From NCBI GenBank assembly GCA_900617975.1, contig UZAE01001256.1, positions 1 to 14,280 on the forward strand: a stretch of 14,280 bases of DNA. The letters run 5' to 3'. Origin of the DNA: Rodentolepis nana (lineage: Eukaryota; Platyhelminthes; Cestoda; Cyclophyllidea; Hymenolepididae). Below, one piece after another: positions 1-11,900 of the stretch. The notes beneath the pieces were generated by a model, which saw nothing but the letters and a program-made list of their open reading frames with translations, was not told the origin of the DNA and searched no databases. A program made the position numbers and the translations under genes. How positions within the stretch are numbered: the first letter of the stretch is position 1; every line of letters starts with the position of its first letter.

Positions 1-270
1 AAATGTTAATAGTTGATCCTCCAATGTACTGTCTTAAAAAACAGATGAACAAGTAACTAAATTTAATTGGACAGAATTTCAATATTTTGCTCTAGTATTC
101 GTTAAAAGAATCTAAAATTTGCTAGGACATTGAATTAGTCAATGCTGGAGCTCTTTCAAATCGTGGATTCGGTGTAATCTCACTTTTTCAGTAGAACTTT
201 CTTCTAAAATTAGCCACTACATTTAATTTCATTTACGTGACAAAGTTTATTGAAGTCAATTGTCGGGTTG
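1..270. other. Intergenic, nothing recognised
   Basis: AT-rich sequence with stop codons in all frames. I see no coding similarity, RNA gene or repeat structure before the repeat fragment that starts near 271. Confidence 0.5.
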
Positions 271-322
271 TAGACCTTTTTTGCCGTATGAGTACGTTGT
301 CAAGGGTGCACCACGTGGAGTT
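271..322 (+). repeat. Dispersed repeat, copy A (3' core fragment only)
   Basis: This segment shares CTTTTTTGCCGTATGAGTA exactly with the copies at 2503-2553 and 14246-14280. With the 2503 copy it also shares the downstream GGGTGCACCACGTGGAG block. The upstream half seen in the other two copies is not recognisable here, so this is a truncated or highly diverged member. All three copies have the same orientation. The block contains the palindrome CCACGTGG, which includes a CACGTG E-box-like core. The family is not recognised. Confidence 0.7.
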
Positions 323-345
323 GACATCGTTTATTGAAACACGTG

Positions 346-540
346 GCAACCTTTCATTTTAAAATCAATATTTTGATTAATCAAAACAGGCAAAATATGT
401 TCAATACTTCTATCGCTCATACAATTTTTAATTAATTGATAGGTACCGATTTATCAATAGTCTAATTGAATTACCAATAAGGTAATAAAATTGTGAAAAT
501 TCAATAATGTTTAAAGTAATATTACTGATTATCCTTAACT
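346..540. other. Intergenic, nothing recognised
   Basis: AT-rich spacer between repeat copy A and the probable LTR. No gene or structured element was seen. Confidence 0.5.
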
Positions 541-891
541 GACTTGTGGGACATGTTATCGCTCTGTGCGTCATCGTATGCCTGCATGTCTGCTCGCCAG
601 GATTGGGAGGTGTGGCCGTACAACTCCGTGTGCAGCGACCATAGGAACAGTGACCATTCATCAACCTCTGTTTAACCTAATCAGCCATCCTGATCATTAT
701 TAGGCCCCCTGGGTGTACACCTTATCCGCAATACTCGTACTGAATAAACCTGCTCCGTGCTACACGTCTGTTTCCTTTATAGCTGGGCTATAGCTTAGCT
801 AGTTTCGGGAGTCTAGCTAGATGTATGGGAAACTGCCACAGAGATTTCTGAGTCAGTCAGGTTTTACTAGCGTAGCAATCCGCTACAGACT
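541..891 (+). mobile_element. Probable solo LTR (545-887) with GACT target duplication
   Basis: A 343 bp block that is visibly richer in G and C than its surroundings begins TGTGGGAC and ends CCGCTACA, so it has the TG...CA ends of an LTR. The 4 bp GACT occurs immediately before it (541-544) and immediately after it (888-891), as expected for an integrase-made target-site duplication. An AATAAA lies at 743-748 with a GT-rich stretch after it, which would set the plus strand as the element's transcribed strand. No primer-binding site or gag/pol coding sequence follows 887, so it looks like a solo LTR left by recombination. A 4 bp duplication is compatible with a Ty3/gypsy-type element. Seen: ends, duplication, AATAAA. 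Inferred: LTR identity. Confidence 0.5.
743..748 (+). terminator. AATAAA polyadenylation signal inside the probable LTR
   Basis: An AATAAA hexamer sits about 200 bp into the 343 bp block and is followed by a GT-containing stretch. This is the position expected for the R region of an LTR. It matters only if the LTR interpretation is right. Confidence 0.35.
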
Positions 892-2244
892 CGATAAATA
901 ATGCATCAATTATTTATGAAGGTTAATAAAATATAGTAAATATCTATACTCATTGCAAACATACATTAATAACTGTTTAGATGACATATTTAGGTTCTTT
1001 TTAAATAAAATATATCATGTTTGACAATCCTCAGTGTTTGCATTCGAATTTTAAATGCAAGGAAACTTATTGGTGGCGATTAATTAAGCAAGCTCAATTC
1101 TTGTACCTTTTGTTATTGTTTATTTAAATTTTATCAAAATTTCCTTCATTTTTCAGTTTGACTTTTTAATGGATTTAAATTTCTGGTGCAAGTCGCAAAA
1201 TTAATTTGATATGCGCTTTTCACTGTGTGAAAGTCCTTAAACACATGGAACAGAAAGGTGATGTAATATATATATCAAATAGAAATGCAATTTCAAGACT
1301 TAATCTTTTGATTTATCATGAACAATATACGATTCCCCTGAGAAATCTACTCCTTGATCTCATGATATTTCATTAGCAAAATTACAGGATTTTTGCTTGT
1401 TTTCTACGGCTCAAAATTCACATTTAATATTCGCAGACTCATCGAATTTGGTGAGCTAAAAGTTCTACCTTTTCAGTGCTCTCAATTCTTCTACTTGATT
1501 AAGTAGAGGCTAAGTGGGACTTTTGATGACACTATTTAACAGCACTTAGGTCTTTAAGAATTAATACAAAACCATTTCCTCAGTTATCTCTTTGATGTAT
1601 CTCGAAGCAATTACCAGCAAGGTCGAGAAAATGAACACTAATGGGAAAGTATGCGAATTTACATTTTGAACAAGGTTTCTATTAAATTATTCCTCCCAAC
1701 CATTTCCAAGCAGAAAAGTTGGCCAGTTGATTTAGAATGAAGTAACTTTCTTACTATATTGATTTAAACTACTACATATTATAAATCCCATCAAACCCTC
1801 CGGGGTTCAAAAATCGTCCAATTGAATAAAATTTAAGGGATACAGCAAAACAACATCATATGAGCATAGTTATCTAAAATCGAAATTGGCTCATAATGAT
1901 AAAAATGAGCATTTAAAATTCGTTTTTAGGTTATTTTTCGAGGAAATTATTCATTTTTCCAGCGCACTCCAAATTGAATTCTTGTTTAACCTCATATTAG
2001 CGTTTATATTGATGACTTTTCGTTTTGACTTAAGCAATAAGAGCTTTAAATTTCCAATATTTTGAATAGTACTGGCCAATGTGCGTTTTGTTTTCGCGAT
2101 TTGTTTGGTTCAATAGACATCCAAGGCCATTGGAACTTATTAACTTCGGCTAGACGCGATATGTTTCTACAAGGGAGAGTAACTCTCTCACTCATAAAAT
2201 ATAATAATTATCAGTTATAGAGAAGGGATTTTTTGCGTCGAATT
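892..2244. other. Intergenic, nothing recognised
   Basis: About 1.35 kb of AT-rich sequence with frequent stops on both strands. I found no exon-like stretch, RNA gene or repeat pair beyond short AT runs near 1266. It could hold distal regulatory sequence of the downstream gene, but nothing specific can be supported. Confidence 0.5.
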
Positions 2245-2553
2245 AATATATATATTTATTTCAAATGGCAGGCATTTTGATAGCTATCATTAGCCCTTTA
2301 GTTGACTTCGGGCTTCACAGAGGGAAGAGTCATCAAAGTAGCAGAAAGTCGAGGAAGGGGAGCAGAAGAGCGATTCACAATGTAAAAGAGGCAGACAGAC
2401 ACAAAGGTAGAGAAAAAGGCAAGATGAGTGTTGTTGAAGGGGTTGAATATGAAATGCAGTGGGGTCTTAGTAGTTTAAAGTCAGAAGTCAGCTGCCGATT
2501 AATAGACTTTTTTGCCGTATGAGTATACGTTGCCCAGGGTGCACCACGTGGAG
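2245..2553 (+). repeat. Dispersed repeat, copy B
   Basis: This aligns along its length with the segment at 13985-14280. Shared blocks include TTTAGTTGACTTCGGG, an AGAGGG block, a GGAGTCAGAA-like block and CTTTTTTGCCGTATGAGTA. Its 3' end is also shared with 271-322. The left edge is approximate, where similarity to the other long copy fades in AT-rich sequence. The right edge is the end of similarity to copy A. It contains an 85-codon open frame (2265-2522), but the matching frame in the other long copy is interrupted and most differences between them change the amino acid. I therefore treat it as non-coding repeat. It ends less than 80 bp upstream of a TATAAATA box, so it could influence the gene's promoter. 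Family unknown. Confidence 0.75.
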
Positions 2554-2628
2554 GTAAGTCTATCGCACACCCCGAATTAAAATATAAGTTATTCACTTGT
2601 GTATGGATTAGCTTCGTCACATAGCAAT

Positions 2629-2636
2629 TATAAATA
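2629..2636 (+). promoter_or_regulatory. Candidate TATA box of the Kv-beta gene
   Basis: TATAAATA is a full match to the TATA consensus. It lies about 240 bp upstream of the ATG at 2873, so transcription starting 25 to 30 bp downstream would give a 5' UTR of roughly 210 nt. In AT-rich DNA such octamers arise by chance. The support is its position, just before the first coding exon and just after a repeat. It would not fit use of the ATG at 2648, which lies only 12 bp away. Confidence 0.3.
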
Positions 2637-2872
2637 GAGCTGTGAAAATGCCTGTTCATACATTATTGGCAGCCAAGGGGGTAAATGATGAATCTGTCCT
2701 CGGGCAGAAAAGCCAGCCAATCAGTGCGCAAGCTGCTGATTTGCCTAATAATCGCATTCTTATTGGCTATGTTGCTAATAACAACTTGGAAATAGAAATA
2801 CAAACCTATTGAAGGCAGATTAATCAACAATTACACAATAGAATTGGAATATTGGATATTGCTTGCAATCAA

Positions 2873-2883
2873 ATGCAATATAG
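2873..2883 (+). CDS. Kv-beta exon 1, coding part (start ATG to GTAATG donor)
   Basis: ATG CAA TAT AG is followed by the donor GTAATG. It joins in phase 2 to the exon at 5056 and gives MQYR-KLGGTGLKVS, which matches the vertebrate MKYRNLGKSGLRVS at the start of the conserved core. That match selects this exon. The frame stays open upstream to a TGA at 2810-2812. The ATG at 2873 is therefore the simplest start, unless an acceptor at 2817-2818 (GGCAG) joins a further upstream exon. Confidence 0.7.
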
Positions 2884-5864
2884 GTAATGTACTTTTTAAT
2901 TTTATTCCCAAGTTTTCTATGACATAATCGAAGTGTTAAATGAATTGACTATAATTTCATGTTGATATGATGTAGCTTGCAAACATGTGATTCGTACTTA
3001 AACTCTTGATTTATTTGAATTCATATATCCTATCACTTTTCCCTCAAAGTAATGAAGTTTGCACTCTATGAATAACTTAAGGATAAAATATGTAAAAAAA
3101 TACTGGGTATTGTTATTAAACTTGATTTTTGAGAAAAGTTAGCATAATTTTAATTTTTTTATTTTAAAATCAAGGAAAATGAAAAAATTAAAACAGTTTT
3201 ATGGTTCCTGAAACTTGAGTCACTATGGCATTTGATTGAAGTTTTTATTTAGATTTCTGCTTTAAAAATCATTGCAGTGTTGAATATTAACTTTTTCATC
3301 AAAGTTTTTAGGTATATGATATTTGAAATTCATGGTTGTAGAGATCGATTATATTTCTAGTCTCATGAATCGAGTGCTCAATTAGAGCAAAATGCATTAA
3401 ATTAAATCTTTTACATAACATTAAAAATGTGATTGTGAGAGTTGATATAAGTGATATACTCTACGACATGTCTATAAAATATTAATGTTTTATATATTTA
3501 TTGATAAAATAATAGGATCTATGTGAATGGTTCTAAACAAGAGAATTCGCCTTATATGCACGTTTAATGTGAAACAGGCTGTCCCAAATCATTGCGTACT
3601 AATTGCAAACGAGGTGTTCCATTGGAATTTTACTGTTTCAAAAGCATAAAATATTTTACAAGTAAAATATTATTGTTTTTTAACGCATGCACTCAAACTA
3701 ACCTCCATTATCTTTCTTCAAATTTAAATCTGGCTGTCATTCTTGTTTTCGGGGGTTGAATGTTCAGAAAACACGAACAGTTAGGTTTTGGACTATTTAC
3801 AATTATTTAAAATGTAGTAAAATATAGCAAAAGACAATAAAATGATACTTGTAAAGATTTTTACACATTTGAAATGATGAAATAATAATAAACATTGTGT
3901 TTATAATTATTTTAAGTGTGTGTACATTTTTGGGGCACCCTGTTACACTTGTTACAAATGGTATAACTGTAATCAAGCAGTTAGATATATGAGGTATATT
4001 GTAACTCGACACCTAACTACTAATGACTTCAAGAATCAAATATGAGCTTAACTTTAATCTAGTATTAACGTATCACATTTACTTACTCACCTACGGTTTA
4101 CAGAATTATTAATACATGTTGATTAAATTATGTACTCCTTGTCAAAATAACTCACAACATGGAATTAATAGTTCACGAATATCCTACAAATATTTTTAAT
4201 TTCACTATAAGAATTCCGAAAGTTCGACAATTAATCAAATAAGTTAAGCTCATGAATAATTTAATAGAGTGAATAAGAGACCGTTTTTCTTGACTTTAAA
4301 TCTTATTTTTTTGAAAATGAAGTTACAATACTCTGTTAATCATGTATGTTTTTGTGGATCTTTTTTAAACGCCTCGAGTTACAGTCCAAAGATCTGGTGG
4401 AAATAAGGATGTCTTAAAGAAGGTCTCTGAGTAGTAGATCATCAGTTGTAATTATAAAATATAAACTTGCACCCAACATCATAGGGTCAAACTGACTAAT
4501 TAGATTAAGCACACAGATGAAGAATTGGATCGAATATGAAAATTTGCAAATAAAGCCTAATTGATAAAATGCAATTGGGGAAATTGTCATGCAGAAAAGT
4601 AATGCCGCTACGAACAACTTGGTTATGGACATGACATAGGGAGTTTTTTAAAAAAAAACAACATTGTTTAGTGTTAGCAACATTCTATTTTAGGCAAAAT
4701 CGGTATGCAAATTTATCTAGACTTTATTGAATTAATTTTATTATGAATATAAATTTGACGATCCATGTGCTAGATTAGAACCGATGAATAATTAGTTTTA
4801 AGTTATTTCACCATCTCTCATCAAATAAATTAATTCCAAATTAATACCACACATTATTTCAGCCTTCATTTTACAACTTTATTACAGCAATCAGCAATGC
4901 ACTAGGAGCTTGAACATGCTTTATAAAGTTGATGACTCTACACAATTAGATTTTGACGCAACTAAAGCCCAATATTCTCCTCCTCCTCACACAAAATCCC
5001 TCTGATATTTATTCGAAATTCAATATGCGAATTCGGTAGTATTTTTTCATTTTAGGAAACTTGGTGGAACAGGTTTAAAGGTTTCTTGCCTGGGACTAGG
5101 TAAGTTTCTATTTAAATTTCTAGTTTTCAAATCCTGTTTCATGGTTTAACGATGCTATCAAATGAAACAGTTTCGGCTCAAATTACATAGCATATACATA
5201 GTTTATGATTAGGGTAAAAGTTTCAAGACGGCAATTAAAGGCAGTGAAAAAATTTACGAGAGATACATTGCTGAAGGCACGCTTAATTAATTACAAACAG
5301 TTGGATTTTAGGGTTGACAAATATTACTTTTTTTCCCAAATGTCAATTTTTGTACTTTTGTGAACATTTAATGGGAAATGTAAACAAGTTTGCATATGAG
5401 TGGTACTAATTGCGACTGATTTTCCAAGCAATTAACAACATAAGCTCGAGAAAATTGACGTGCACTAAGCTATTCTGTGCATGCACTGGAAACAGCATGA
5501 TCGCCCGTTGTTTAATTACTAGTGATCAATACAAAATAAGGTTATTAGCTACTTTTAAGATTTAACATTAAATTATATGACTGATTTTTCATGAAATGTT
5601 AAAAAAAGAAAAATTAGGCCTGAAAAACTATAACTATGATTAAAATTAATCATTTTCTATTTTGAAATTCAGTTATAATAGATAAATTGCGTGTATAATC
5701 ATACTTCAGAAAATGGGTGCATTAAATTGAAAATAATTATTTATAATGACAATTGAATTTATTTATAAAATAGTTTGCAATGTCGGAGTTTCAGTTTTTA
5801 TTTTATTATAAAAATGATATTATCTTCGTATGATTGCAATGTAATGGGATATTCAACATCGATG

Positions 5865-5908
<44 letters not shown>

Positions 5909-8900
5909 TGATATAACCACGCAATGCATTTTCTTTATTAAGATCCCCCGAGTGCTTACATATACCTTTATAACAGTTCTCTATGTTCTTCTATTTTTCT
6001 TTTTGAGTGCCGAATCAAGCAAGTCCTTACTTCATCCTCATTTATAAAGCTCTTTCTCCTGCAGGAACCGCGGTAACATTTGGTGGTCAAATATCGGATG
6101 AGGTAGGTCGTCAATTGTGATAAATGATCACTAGTTTGCCTAATTAGCTTCCGTCTTGTCTTTTCTAGTTCAGCTGCAAGTGATTGTTGTTTTATTAATT
6201 GTTGCCGATCGTAAACCTCAAAGGAAATTATTGCTGATGAGAGAACACGAGAAATTAAGGATTGGATTCCCATTATTAGAGGATTATCTTAACTTCCTCA
6301 TGGAGTTTTTTTTCGATCAAATGCTTTATCGAAACTGGATGTCTAAATTTAGCAGTAAACTATTAAAAAAACATTTGCAATAGTCCAGGTTAACAACTAG
6401 TAGGAAATTCAGTCTGCTCAAATTCCGATTTTTGAGTCATTCTACTTTTTCCAAACCATTCTGTTTATGACATGTTGTATCTATAGGAAAAACTACGATA
6501 TATATTTTCTTTTCCCTATTTATAAGGCTAAGAATGTATGAATTTGCGAGAAATTGGAAACAAATTGATTGTCTCACCTTTCCATTAAATTTTTTATACT
6601 TTCTTAATAATAATGAAAAACGCTTTTCTTTATTAATTTCATTTGGTTTTAGATGGCAGAAAAGATAACTACGCTGGCGTATAACAGTGGTATTAACTAT
6701 TTCGATACCTCCGAATATTACTCAGAAGGCCGGTAACTTTGCGGTTCACAATTTAATTTTTTTCAATTTGTTTCATATTATTTCAATTAATTCTTACTCA
6801 GTTATTCTTGGCTATAGAGCAGAACAAACGTTTGGAAAAATACTGAAAAACAAGGGATGGAGGTAAGAGGCCATTTATTTTTGCATTAGAGACAACTTTT
6901 AAATGTTAATTACAAGGCAACGTGTGAAATAATGTGGGAAAAATTCTGTACAGAAAAAAAAGTATTTTTTAAAAAAAATGATTATGACATTTATTGAAGC
7001 ATTACAAAGCAAGCTCACATGTAAGATTTTAATATAATTCACTGTGTTATTGGTTTATAGACGATCAACTTATGTGATCTGTACTAAACTCTTACGGCAT
7101 GGCAGGTGAGTGCCAGTTTTATCACATCAACAATATTCAATTTTACACTTACTTACAATCTACAAAATGTGCGAATATGTTTTTAGAGTCAGATTGTCTA
7201 GATAGTTAGAGCTTAAAGTAATATTTATGTTGTGTTGACTGAATAATAGCCATAGCGAAGTACTAAATATTTTGATGGGCATATGAAATAGTAGTTTTAT
7301 TAAGGTGTCCCATATAAAGTGATATTTTAGAGTTTCAGTCATTAGCCGTTTTAGAAAATTTTTCGCAGAATTTTCAAGCTTTTCGGCCTCTCAATTTGGT
7401 TTGCTGTCGAAATTTGATTCTTAAACATTTTCGGCAGACATTCTGACTCTCATATATATCTAAATATTTTTACATTATTATTTATTTTCTACCATACCAT
7501 TTGTCAATGAACAATTGTAATTCTTATCTATGTTGCGGAAATAGTTGCAAACTTTGCGAAATGGTTGATTGTTTAAGTTTCTAAATTACGAACAGCCTCC
7601 TGTTCGATTATTGCGTCATATTTATGGTCAAGATGATTTAGGTTTTATTCATTTCTTTTATACATAGTCAGTCCTCATTATAATAAAAAATGGCTTAACA
7701 TCAAGGTCTTTATTTACAAATGCATTGTATTTTTAATTTCATTAATTTTTGCTATCATCAATTTACTTACTATGATTTTATTCGATGCAGTGCTCCAACA
7801 GAAGTAACTCTTTCTCGGAAGCGAATAATTGAAGGTAAGAATAAGTAAAATTAAATTTAATCTTTCATCTTGTGAAGTTTGTCTTTTTTTCATAAAATAT
7901 TTAATTTAATAGATGTCTTCATGATTTATATTCCCAAGGATTTAATTAAATTTGAACTCAACTTGTTCATTGGCAAAAACTTTTGAGCAGTAGTTGTGTT
8001 TAAGAAGGTGCGTCTAAAGTGATAAAGCTTTGCTGCATTCTTGGCTAAATTCTTCGCTCCTTTCAGCGTGAAGCATATAAGTAAATATTCAGCTGTAGAT
8101 ATCATCTGAAAATTCTATTTATTTAAATTTGTTATCTTCTCACTATCTCTACTCACCTTTTCTGAAATTTCATTTCCGGTTGTTCAGGAATTATTGTTAA
8201 TTCAACGCGTGCACAAATCTACTTCTCTGCACATAAAAAATGTACCAATTTGTACTATTGCGAGCTTTTAATACCAAATCGGTTAATATCATGCTAAATA
8301 GTAGTTTCGTACTTTTAGAGATGGCAGTTGAGCACTAATAATCAATTTCGTTTTTCATTGCTCTTTGGTTAAATGAATTATGTACATACAGTAGCCAATA
8401 CGCCGAGTGGAACAATAACCTTTTTAACTAAATGAATCTAACATAACTTAATATTCTCAACACTATCTTTTATTTGCCAGAAATCTAAATGGGTCAAGTT
8501 GATTCCAATCCATGCATTATTCTACAAGTAGCCTTAAATTAACCGTTTAGTTTGACTAGTTGAATTCTTCCATTAAATTTAAATCTACAAATTTATCATT
8601 CTATCAGGTGACTAGAATTAAAAAACTTTAAACAAGTTAAAAGTTTACGTAACTGTCAAATGTTTTGTTTGATTAGCATTTTTTAGCATTTAGTGACTCA
8701 TCAAAATAAAACTAATATTTAGTTTCACTGTCTCAAGCCATGGTTAAGAAATTAAAAATCAGTTGATTATTGTAATATCGATTTTTTATTTAATCAAGGA
8801 AAATTAAACAACCGATTTCATTTAATTATACTTCGACTGATCGATAAGACAAAATTTTCCCACATTCACTTCATGAGATTGCATTTCAATATTTAAATAC

Positions 8901-11900
8901 TTTTTACAGGTCTCCTTGGATCGCTCGAAAGATTACAATTGGATTATGTGGACATTGTCCTGATCGCGCGAGATCCAGATCGGATATGCACCATAGAAGA
9001 AATTGTACGAGCCTGCACCTTTGCTGTTCAACAGGGTTGGGCATTTTACTGGGGAACTTCAAACTGGTCTCCCGACGATATCATGGTAAATACAGCTTAC
9101 TGAACGATTGCCTATTTAAACCGACGTCCTGAAACTATTTGATAAGGCTTAAATGCATAATTTATTTATCAAAAGTCAAATTTAGAAATGCCACCTTATA
9201 AACAACCGAACTTACTAATGACTTAGGAGAATGAGGCATTTTTTTCAAAAAAAACCAAAAGTACAAGAGGTTAGTGAAGGGCACAATTTATTCTTTGAAG
9301 AGTCCTTATGTAAGAAAAATAGAGAGAGAGAGAGAGGTAAGTGAAGAATTAGAAATGTGGAACGATGAGTAAATTAATCCTTGAAGGTGATTGTAGCTGA
9401 AATACATTTCGCTCGGCTATGCTAAGTGTTCCGCGTAATTTATTAGTCTGAGGAGTAACTGGCAATACTGGCATCTGACATTATGAGCAAAGCAGAAGTA
9501 GGAGTCTCACTGTGCAAAATAGCTTCGCACTGAGATCTCTTGCGTTTATTTTCTAATTCAATAAATGGGAAAAAAAGATGAAACAAAGGTTTCAAAGTTC
9601 TTAGAGCATTGTTGACAACACTTAAAGCTTGCATTTTGGATTTTAAAGATGACCACGACTTAGGGGTCCGTTTTTTTTGAAAGAGGACGCTTTTAAATGG
9701 CGTATTTTGTAGGCAATTTTAACTAAATTTAAAGCACGATAAAGCCTAAATGCGAGGTAAAAAGAACATAGTGGACTTGGTAATGACACAACTGGCATAA
9801 ACTATGATCCATATCAAAGCCAAAATCATACTCAAATAACCTCACTAAGTGCGCTATAACTCTCTTGGTTTTTAAGTGATTACTGAAACAATAGTGGCGG
9901 CTTCCGTAATGAAATTAATATGAAAGTACGCCATAAGTTCTCGTTAAATTTAATCTAAAATCCTTTTTGCATTGTCCGAATTCCATGACGAAAAAGGAGG
10001 AATAAGTTAAGCAGACCGAATTAAAATGAATTCTATCATTTGTACGTGGTATATTTAGATCAAGCATGTACTCGATTTCTGTTTTTGATTCGGGAAGATA
10101 CCAACTGAATGACCCGGTTTCTCGGAATTTCAACAAAATGCTTTCCTTAGAATAAATAGACTTTTATCGACCAATTAGTGGCGATTTTACCTCCGGCATA
10201 GAAAGTGTGAAATAGCTTTCTACATGATAAATGATAAGCAAATATCAATCATCGGTTTCTGTTGCCAGAGTGGCTCATAAATGAGATTTTCCTGTTCATT
10301 TTAACTGCGCAGCAAAATCACCATTGTCCTCACAGTGTCCCTACCACCCTATTTGTTATTATAAAAAGTAGAATATTCTTATTCAAGAACTATTTTATCT
10401 AAAAATGCATGACTTAAATTTTAATTTAGTGAAATCGATTTAATTGAAACCAAAAAATGGACAAATTTTAAATCAAAGGTGGTAAAAAATATCATAGGAT
10501 TGTATTTCTTGTGGTTTAAACAAAAAACAAAAGTTATAATTTGGTTAAAATTCATTTGAAAGCTAGTTTTAAAAGTTAAACCTTAGCGATCTTCGAGGTC
10601 ATAATAAAACCATGGAAATACCACTAATATAATAAAAACTAAAATTGAATTTTGCTTCTTCATTAAATTAATGACTTTGGGTTCACTTTGTTAAACAATA
10701 AAGTTCATATAAACTTGGACTAGTATAATTTTCAACAATTTTTCAGTGAATCGTGAAAATTGGTCTATTGAAATAGCAGTCAGCAGTAGATTGATTGGCA
10801 TCAAAATCGGTAGAAACACGAGAATTCACAATCTTTGTGTCTGTTAAAACTGCAACGATTTACTGACTTAAGTGAAAAGTTTCACTTAAATGCAAATGTC
10901 AAATGCTTCATATCTTTCAGTAGGAAAAGTCATGATGAATTGACGGACTACTGGTAACCGTCAATAAAAGGGAGATGACAAATGCAAAAGCAAATTTTTA
11001 TAATTCAATTGCAAATATGCAGTATTTTTGCTCAATTTTGGCAAAAGCATGCGGTATGCTGAAATCCAATTTTTGCAAACGGGGAATTTACTTCGAAACT
11101 ACTTCTGGAAATAGTTGTCAACTCTTAACGCCAAAACTGAGATATTTTTAACTTTAAACGTAAACTTTAGGGTGATTGAGGTCTTTCGTAGACAATTAAT
11201 GGAGGTATTCTAAAGCGTCGGGAATTGCGATTGGGCTGATGACTGTGCTGGATCTTTGGAGTTCCAGGACTTCCAAACTGAGGGAGATCACAGGTTTGAG
11301 TACCTAAATAAGCCGTCATCCGACACCTAATTTGTTAAGGATTAAGGACCTAACCTACTGTCTCCTTCCATTGTGATTTGAGAATTTATGTCAGATTGCC
11401 AATATAAGTTGCCCAACTAGATTGCTAAGATTTTCAGGGAGTATGAATGAAGATATTGCGATCAGAACCAAAGTCCTAAAATGGAATAGAAGAGAACAGC
11501 GCGAAATTTCTGGACCCAGTGGCTGTTATTACGTCCTGAATGGTGAAAACCTATCGGTGGCTGTTGAAGATGATATTTTACCTATAGCCACTCTAAATGC
11601 GAATCCACCCAGAAAAGCAATCCATCCTATAGGTTCACCGTGACTGAAATCTAGGAAAATAGGTTTAAGGGCAAAAACAGTGAGATCCTACGGAGAACGG
11701 ATCGCATCATATTATTTACCCTCGAGTGGTTAACTTTCCATAGATAATCGCTCACACAATCTGTAAGGGATTGTGAAATCCGCTTTTGTTAAGAAATAGT
11801 ATATTCCTTGATTTCTTCAATCTAAAATTCTCTGAGATGCTAAATATTCGTGCTCTCCACTGGCTATATAACCTTTTTGGCCTCCAAAATAGTCTATATC

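Noticed and set aside
2265..2522. 85-codon plus-strand open frame as a gene
   Set aside because: It lies wholly inside a dispersed repeat. The other long copy breaks the frame, and differences between copies are mostly amino-acid-changing.
2648..2812. 54-codon open frame starting at ATG 2648 as an independent small gene
   Set aside because: No recognisable similarity, and it lies 12 bp from a TATA-like box. It is mentioned only as a possible alternative first exon.
4414..4632. Minus-strand hydrophobic open frame, 72 codons
   Set aside because: It lies within intron 1, has no family match, and its hydrophobic character is what AT-rich DNA yields by chance.
5775..6047. Plus-strand open frame across the microsatellite
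   Set aside because: Its middle is an Ile-Tyr run from the (AT)20 repeat, and it does not extend any Kv-beta exon.
5968..6383. Open frames on both strands over intron 3 and exon 3
   Set aside because: They overlap each other and the real exon in other frames, with no domain similarity.
7304..7321. GGTGTCCCATATAAAGTG as a second mariner-type element in intron 6
   Set aside because: No matching inverted partner was found within the intron, so only a weak one-sided resemblance remains.
9443..10136. Two minus-strand open frames in intron 8
   Set aside because: Short, separate, no similarity and no promoter or splice context.
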